From Rhodocyclaceae bacterium (GTDB taxonomy: Bacteria; Pseudomonadota; Gammaproteobacteria; Burkholderiales; CAIKXV01): a stretch of DNA of 64,000 bases. The first letter of the stretch is position 1; each line of letters begins with the position of its first letter. The position numbers and the translations under genes are program-made. The notes beneath the pieces are model-generated. The model was not told where the DNA came from, searched no databases, and was given only the letters and a program-made list of their open reading frames with translations. Below, piece after piece: positions 59,369 through 64,000 of this stretch. The stretch spans positions 388,670-452,669 of the forward strand of contig JADCHX010000011.1 in assembly GCA_020248265.1 (NCBI GenBank), given 5' to 3'.

Positions 59369-60741
59369 TGCCTGGGCGGGTTCCTTCCGCGGCGGTACCG
59401 CGCCCGGCCCTGCGCATGTTCTGCCTGCTTGCGCTGTGCGTGGCCGCGCTGGCCGCGCCGCAGCCTGCCTTCCCGGCCGAGGCCCCGCAGGCCGTCGCGC
59501 CGGCCCTGCCGGCACAGGTCGACCTGCCAGCCGTTCTTGCGCTGGCGCGTGAAGCCAGTCCGCGCCTGCAGATCGAGCGCGAGGCGGTGTCCGCTGCCGA
59601 GGCCCGCCGCATCTCCGCCGGCGCGCTGCCCAATCCGAGGATCGCGATCGGCCGCAGCCGCCCGGCAGGCGGCAGTGCCACGATGTTCGACGGGCGCAAC
59701 CAGACCGACACCTCGGTCGAGTTCCCGCTGCTGCTGGCCGGCCAGCGCCGCGCACGTATCGAGGCTGCGGAGCGCTTCATCGATGCAGCGCGCGCCCGGG
59801 TGCGCGTCGGCGAGAACCAGCTGGCGGAGGAAGCGGCGGTCGCGTTCGTGGCGATCCTCGCCGTACAGGAACGCATCGACGCGCTGACCGATTCGATCGA
59901 GCGCATCGGCCGCATCCGCGACATCGTAGCGGCGCGCGAATCGAGTGGCCTCGCCAGCCGCTACGACGTGGCGCGCGTCGAGATGGAGCGTGCGGCGCTG
60001 CAGGCCCGGCTGGCCGAACAGGAAGGCGACCGCGCCGATGCCACCGGTGCGCTGGCGGTGCTGCTCGGCGTGCCGGGCTGGACGCCGAAGGCCTCCGGCC
60101 GCCTGGCACCGATCGCTGACGGGATGCCGGTCCACGGCACTGCCGGCAGCGGCCCCTCGCTGCCCGGCAGCCCGTCCGGTGCAGCCCCGGCGCTGCGCCC
60201 GGCGCTCGCCGCTGGCCATCCATCGGTGCAGTCCGCCCTGCGCGAGGAAGCAGCCGCAGCCGCAGCGATCGAAGTCGCCCGACGCGACCGCATCCCGGTG
60301 CCGTCGCTGGGCATCGGCCGCATGTGGACCCGCGATCCCTACGGTGCCGCGAACTTCCTCGGCCTGTCGGTCGAGGTGCCGCTGTTCGATACCCGGCGCG
60401 GCCCGCTTGAAGAGGCGCTGTCCGAGGCGCGTGCGGCCACCCTCCGGCGCACGCTGGCCGAGGCCCAGGTCGCCGCGAGCCTCGACCGCTACGCCATTGT
60501 GGTGCAGCGACGCAGCGAAGCCCTGCAGCGGTTCGAGGCCGACGCCGCGTCACGCCTGCCGATGCTCCAGGTGATGTCCGAGGATGCCTATCGCTTCGGC
60601 CGGGCCAGCATCCTCGAATGGCTCGACGCCATGCGTACCCACCATGAGCAGCGCCTGGTCAGGGTCGACCTGCTGTCCGGCCTGGCCGAGGCGAGGATCC
60701 GGCTGGACGCGGCGCAGGGTCTGTTCGGGGCGGCGCGGTAG
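59368..60741 (+). CDS. Outer-membrane efflux protein (TolC/CzcC family)
   Basis: About 457 aa. GGAGG at 59356-59360 fits ATG 59368; ATG 59365 is adjacent and overlaps the czcA-like stop. Signal peptide ends PAFPAEA. Two repeats of the outer-membrane efflux fold with long coiled helices; typical LARYDVARVEMERAALQARLAEQEGDR and the final GRASILEWLDAMRTHHEQRL stretch. Completes a CzcBAC-like tripartite pump. Confidence 0.9.
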   Translation: MPGRVPSAAVPRPALRMFCLLALCVAALAAPQPAFPAEAPQAVAPALPAQVDLPAVLALAREASPRLQIEREAVSAAEARRISAGALPNPRIAIGRSRPAGGSATMFDGRNQTDTSVEFPLLLAGQRRARIEAAERFIDAARARVRVGENQLAEEAAVAFVAILAVQERIDALTDSIERIGRIRDIVAARESSGLASRYDVARVEMERAALQARLAEQEGDRADATGALAVLLGVPGWTPKASGRLAPIADGMPVHGTAGSGPSLPGSPSGAAPALRPALAAGHPSVQSALREEAAAAAAIEVARRDRIPVPSLGIGRMWTRDPYGAANFLGLSVEVPLFDTRRGPLEEALSEARAATLRRTLAEAQVAASLDRYAIVVQRRSEALQRFEADAASRLPMLQVMSEDAYRFGRASILEWLDAMRTHHEQRLVRVDLLSGLAEARIRLDAAQGLFGAAR

Positions 60742-60756
60742 GGGACGACCGGCGCG

Positions 60757-61836
60757 TCAGGTGCCGCGCGTGACCGTAGGCCCGGCGAACAGCGACGTGA
60801 TCGTGACCTTGCGGATCTCGGGCTGGTCGGGCACCACGTACAGGATCGGGGTCACCAGTTCTTCGAAGATGCCGCGCAGGCTGCGCGCGCCGGTGCGGTA
60901 TTCGAGCGCGAGGTCGGCGATCTCCTCGAACACCCTCGGTTCGATGGTCAGGGCTACCTGCTCGGCCTCGAAAACGGCCTGGCACTGGCGGTAGAGGGAA
61001 TTGCGCGGCTCGGTCATGATGCGCACCAGCGCCGCGCGATCGAGGTCCTGCAGCCGGGCGACCACCGGCAGGCGGCCGGTAAACTCGGGGATCAGTCCGA
61101 ACAGCATCAGGTCGGTCGGCTTCACCCGCGCATTCAGGCGATCGAGGATGGTCCGATCGTCTGTGCCCGTGGTGGAGATGAAGCCATAGCTCTGGTTGCG
61201 CGCCATGATGTCGTTCAGGCCGACGAAGGCACCGCCGCAGATGAACAGGATGCCGGTGGTGTCGATGTAGCGCGCCTGCCCGTCGGCGTCGCTGCCGCGC
61301 AGGCGTACCAGCGCGCCTTCCATGACGCGCAGCAGCGCATGCTGCACCGATTCGCCGGACACGGCCGCCGGCTGGCCATCGCGTGCCTTGAGCTTGTCGA
61401 TCTCGTCGATGAACACGATGCCGCGCTGGGCGGCGGCGAGGTCGCCGTCGGCATGGTCGAGCAGCCGCTGCAGGATCGCCTCGATCTCGTCGTTCACATA
61501 GCGGGTCTGCACCATGGCGGTGGCGTCTGCGGTCACGAAGGGCAGGCCGAGGAAGCGCGCCAGCGTCTCGCACATCAGCGTCTTGCCGGTGCCCGACGGG
61601 CCGATCAGCAGGATGTTGCTCTTCGCCAGCGGCGTCCCGCGCGTGCGTGCCGCCTCGATCTTGCGCTGGTGGGAGTAGATCGCCACCGCCAGGGTCTTCT
61701 TCGCGTCGTCCTGGCCGATCACCTCGAGGTCGAGGTGGCGCACGATCGCCTTGGGGGTGAGCCGCTGCGACAAGGCCGCGCCTGCCTCGGGCGCAGCGCC
61801 TGTGGGAACGTTCGAGGCGGGTGCGTGCTGGCTCAT
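60757..61836 (-). CDS. ClpX-like AAA+ ATPase without zinc-binding domain
   Basis: 359 aa. Starts about where ClpX begins its AAA+ core; the N-terminal C4 zinc domain is missing. Walker A GPSGTGKT (79-86), Walker B IVFIDEIDK, and sensor-2 TGARSLR are intact, so ATP hydrolysis is likely. ClpX hallmarks are altered: pore loop GYVG reads RYVN (112-115), the RKH loop is gone, and the ClpP-docking IGF loop reads SYGF. Probably a specialised unfoldase or remodeller, not the housekeeping ClpX. Its start overlaps the pirin stop (ATGA). Confidence 0.85.
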   Translation of the reverse strand: MSQHAPASNVPTGAAPEAGAALSQRLTPKAIVRHLDLEVIGQDDAKKTLAVAIYSHQRKIEAARTRGTPLAKSNILLIGPSGTGKTLMCETLARFLGLPFVTADATAMVQTRYVNDEIEAILQRLLDHADGDLAAAQRGIVFIDEIDKLKARDGQPAAVSGESVQHALLRVMEGALVRLRGSDADGQARYIDTTGILFICGGAFVGLNDIMARNQSYGFISTTGTDDRTILDRLNARVKPTDLMLFGLIPEFTGRLPVVARLQDLDRAALVRIMTEPRNSLYRQCQAVFEAEQVALTIEPRVFEEIADLALEYRTGARSLRGIFEELVTPILYVVPDQPEIRKVTITSLFAGPTVTRGT

Positions 61837-62693
61837 TGCGCCGGCAGCGGGATGAATTCGGTTTCGCCCGGCACCTGCCCCATCTGCTGCCGGGTCCATC
61901 GGTCCTTCGCGGATTCGATCAGCTCGCGCGAACTGGCGACGAAGTTCCACCAGATGAAGCGTTCGCCATCGAGCGGGGCCCCGCCGAACAGCATTGCGGT
62001 ACAGCCTTGCTGCGATTCGAGCAGCACCGGCTGGCCGGCTGCGGTTACTGCCACATGCTGTGGCGGCAGGGCCTCGCCGTCGATGTCGAGGTTGCCTTCG
62101 ACCAGGTAGATGCCGCGCTCGGCGTATTCGGCCGGCAGCACGAACCGGCCGCCGGGGCGGAACACGGCGGCCAGGTAGAACATCGGCGAATGCACCGGCA
62201 CCGGTGAGCGCAGGCCGAGTGCGTCGCCGGCGATCAGGCGCAACTGCACGCTCGATTCTTCGAACGACGGCAGGCGGTCGGCGGGCACATGCACGAACGA
62301 CGGTGCGGTGCGTTCGGCGGCCCGGGGCAGGGCAATCCAGGTCTGGATGCCGTGCAGGCGGTGACCCGCGGCGCGATCGGAGGGGTCGCTGCGTTCGGAA
62401 TGGACGATACCGTCGCCCGCAGTCATCCAGTTCACTGCGCCAGGCTCGATCCGTTGCACGAAGCCGAGGCTGTCGCGGTGCATCAGCGCGCCGTCGAACA
62501 GGTAGGTGACGGTGGCAAGCCCGATGTGCGGATGTGGACGCACATCGATGCCGTCGCCCGGTGCGAAGGCCGCCGGGCCCATGTGGTCGAAGAAGATGAA
62601 TGGCCCGATCGTACGTATCGCCTGCGCGGGCAGCAGGCGGCGGACGCTGAACCCGCCGAGGTCCTTCACATGCGGCTTCAGCAGCAGTTCCAT
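61833..62693 (-). CDS. Pirin family protein (bicupin)
   Basis: 286 aa. N-terminal cupin has the metal ligands H54, H56 (RPHPHIGL), H98 and E100 (DGIVHSER), as in pirins and bacterial quercetinase-like YhhW. Substrate unknown. First gene of a two-gene minus-strand unit with the ClpX-like ATPase, and divergent from the thioesterase gene. Confidence 0.92.
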   Translation of the reverse strand: MELLLKPHVKDLGGFSVRRLLPAQAIRTIGPFIFFDHMGPAAFAPGDGIDVRPHPHIGLATVTYLFDGALMHRDSLGFVQRIEPGAVNWMTAGDGIVHSERSDPSDRAAGHRLHGIQTWIALPRAAERTAPSFVHVPADRLPSFEESSVQLRLIAGDALGLRSPVPVHSPMFYLAAVFRPGGRFVLPAEYAERGIYLVEGNLDIDGEALPPQHVAVTAAGQPVLLESQQGCTAMLFGGAPLDGERFIWWNFVASSRELIESAKDRWTRQQMGQVPGETEFIPLPAQ

Positions 62694-62787
62694 GCTGGAC
62701 TCCCCCGGCCTTCGGATAACATGCGGTTTCGATGAACGCGACAGCGTGGCAGGCAGCGATGACCACCTGGAACCAGGAGCACCAGAC

Positions 62788-63195
62788 TTGGCATTCGAAC
62801 TGAAGGTACCGGCCGGCAGTCAGGGACGGCACGAGATCACCGTCGCCCATGAGCATACCGCGCCGCACGTGGGCAGTGGCAAGGTCGAGGTGCTCGCCAC
62901 CCCGGTCCTGGTCAACCTGATGGAGGCCGCCGCGCTGCAGGCCGCCGAGCACTTCCTGCCGGAGGGGCACCAGAGCCTGGGCACCCGACTCGAAATCCGG
63001 CATATCGCCGCGACCCCGGTCGGCATGAAGGTGGTGGCGACTGCCGAAGTGATCAAGGTGGAGGGCCGGCTGATCACCTTCCGGGTCGAGGCGCACGACG
63101 AGAAGGAACTGGTCGGCGACGGCCTGCACGACCGCGTGGTGGTCAATGTCGAGCGTTTCGACCAGCGGGTGCAGGACAAGGTCGGCAGGGCCTAG
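62788..63195 (+). CDS. Thioesterase family protein (FlK-like hot-dog fold)
   Basis: 135 aa from TTG 62788, placed by AGGAG eight bases upstream and by the family N-terminus. Segments TPVLVNLMEAAALQAAEHFLP and SLGTRLEIRHIAATPVGMKV are typical of the thioesterase branch that includes fluoroacetyl-CoA thioesterase. Acyl-CoA substrate not predictable. Confidence 0.85.
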   Translation: MAFELKVPAGSQGRHEITVAHEHTAPHVGSGKVEVLATPVLVNLMEAAALQAAEHFLPEGHQSLGTRLEIRHIAATPVGMKVVATAEVIKVEGRLITFRVEAHDEKELVGDGLHDRVVVNVERFDQRVQDKVGRA

Positions 63196-63242
63196 CCACG
63201 CCGTCCGGCGCGGCGAAACGAGAACACCGGGGGAGTACATCC

Positions 63243-63836
63243 ATGTCACGCATTGCACCCTTGCCGATGGGATCCGTCCCCGGCCTCGAGGAGTCCTTCG
63301 ACCGCTACCGGATGGCGCTGGGGTTCGTGCCCAACAGCGCGCTGATCCTGCAGCGCAAGCCTGCAATCCTGAAGGCGCTGGCCGGGCTGGCCTCGTCGAT
63401 CTGGGCGGCGGACGGCGAAGTGCCGGTGTCGTTCAAGCGGCTGGTGTCCTACATGGCCAGCAAGGCGCACGGCTGCAACTATTGAATGGCCCACACTGCC
63501 GGGGCGGCGCTCCGGCTCGGGATCGATGAAGCGAAGTTCGATGCGATCTGGGCGTTTCGCTCCAGCCCGCTCTACAGCGAGGCCGAACGCGTGGCGCTCG
63601 ACTTCGCGATCGCGGCGGCCTCCCAGCCGAACGACGTGACCGACGAACTGATGGACCGCATGAAGCTGCACTGGACCGAGGGGCAGATCGTCGAGATCGC
63701 CGCCACGGTCGCGCTGTTCGGCTTCATGAACCGGTGGAACGACTCGATGGCCACGCCGCTCGAGGAGGAGCCGCTGGAAGTGGGCGAGAAACACTTGGCT
63801 GGCAAGGGCTGGGCGGTGGGCAAGCACACCGGCTGA
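63243..63836 (+). CDS. AhpD/carboxymuconolactone-decarboxylase-like protein, candidate selenoprotein
   Basis: Read through one TGA (63483-63485) this is a 197-residue peroxidase-related protein of the AhpD/CMD fold. The family active site is GCxYCxxH (a CxxC redox pair); here it reads GCNY, TGA, MAHTAG, so the TGA replaces the second active-site cysteine (residue 81; Cys78 is intact). The frame continues with good family sequence to 63836. That position and codon fit selenocysteine (CxxU), as known for some AhpD/CMD-like selenoproteins. Alternatives: nonsense mutation of TGC/TGT or a sequence error. Translation could also restart at ATG 63486. Function inferred: thiol/selenol peroxidase-type redox protein. 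Confidence 0.65.
63498..63516 (+). promoter_or_regulatory. Candidate bacterial SECIS hairpin
   Basis: GCCGGGGC and GCTCCGGC can form an eight-pair stem (one G-T pair) with the loop GGC. The loop begins 20 bases after the in-frame TGA and has G in its first two positions, in the range described for bacterial SECIS elements. High GC content makes chance hairpins common, so this is supportive only. Confidence 0.4.
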
Positions 63837-63893
63837 AAGCCCCCCGCGTATCGTGGGACAATCGCGTTCGTCCACATTCACGGCTGCGATGCA

Positions 63894-64000
63894 ATGGCTC
63901 AGTACGTCTACACGATGCATGGGGTGGGGAAGATCGTCCCGCCCAAGCGCGAGATCCTCAAGAACATCTCGCTGTCCTTCTTCCCCGGCGCCAAGATCGG
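63894..64000 (+). CDS. ettA: Energy-dependent translational throttle protein EttA (ABC-F), N-terminus (partial)
   Basis: The first 35 residues read MAQYVYTMHGVGKIVPPKRE and then the ILKNISLSFFPGAKIG stretch leading to Walker A, nearly identical in pattern to E. coli EttA. EttA is a ribosome-associated ATPase that gates the first elongation steps according to the ATP/ADP ratio. Cut off by the window end. Confidence 0.92.
   Translation, partial: MAQYVYTMHGVGKIVPPKREILKNISLSFFPGAKI

Noticed and set aside
56225-59755. Very long open frame on the minus strand opposite the CzcA-type pump
   Set aside because: Composition rich in His, Arg and Gln with no family motif; it mirrors the codon bias of the real pump gene. 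The same applies to minus-strand frames opposite pstSCA (1487-3559), nuoD (8653-10350), nuoG (11821-14433) and nuoM (18647-20824).
1-64000. CRISPR arrays, insertion sequences, prophage or integrase genes
   Set aside because: No direct-repeat/spacer pattern, transposase or integrase motif was found anywhere in the window.

Overview
The window is GC-rich DNA with dense, mostly co-directional bacterial genes. The order folP-glmM-pstSCAB-tpiA-secG-tRNA-Leu-nuoA to nuoN-Nudix, together with two Bug/TctC-type binding proteins, points to a betaproteobacterium, probably Burkholderiales or a close relative. This is inferred from gene order and protein families; no rRNA is present.

Layout. 1-22.6 kb is housekeeping: the end of folP, glmM, a phosphate-uptake operon (pstSCAB, no phoU beside it, candidate Pho box in front of pstS), tpiA, secG, tRNA-Leu(GAG), all 14 subunits of NADH dehydrogenase I and a Nudix hydrolase. 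22.7-27.5 kb is a minus-strand operon: membrane-bound spermidine-synthase-like protein, DsbD-family thiol reductase, exported redoxin.

27.6-47.6 kb is the remarkable part. Fourteen paralogous proteins of about 300-330 residues, all on the plus strand, each combine (i) an export signal, often with a Tat-like twin arginine, (ii) a class I SAM-methyltransferase-like domain with a DLGSGDGRI-type motif, a (Y/F)VP(T/S) motif in front of it and a VSHDF-type motif after it, resembling the FAM173/ATPSCKMT lysine methyltransferases, and (iii) a conserved C-terminal beta-rich domain of about 110 residues. Many are translationally coupled. One copy stands alone (27.6 kb), ten form a block (30.6-40.4 kb) and three form a second block (44.8-47.6 kb). 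Between them lie dps, a DUF1554-like lipoprotein, a DUF1643 protein, a Bug protein, a small membrane protein and a DUF4212/sodium:solute symporter pair. An exported family with a SAM fold is unexpected because SAM is a cytoplasmic cofactor; this array is the best candidate for an undescribed system.

47.7-55.0 kb is a catabolic/transport stretch: amino-acid permease, fumarylacetoacetase-family hydrolase, TauD-like dioxygenase, a second Bug protein, and a three-gene HcnCAB/opine-oxidase-like dehydrogenase whose FAD subunit is cut by an in-frame TAG. 55.1-60.7 kb is a CzcBAC-type heavy-metal RND efflux operon. 60.8-64.0 kb has, on the minus strand, a ClpX-like ATPase without its zinc domain coupled to a pirin; on the plus strand, a thioesterase, an AhpD/CMD-like protein whose CxxC motif reads C-N-Y-TGA (candidate selenoprotein), and the start of ettA.
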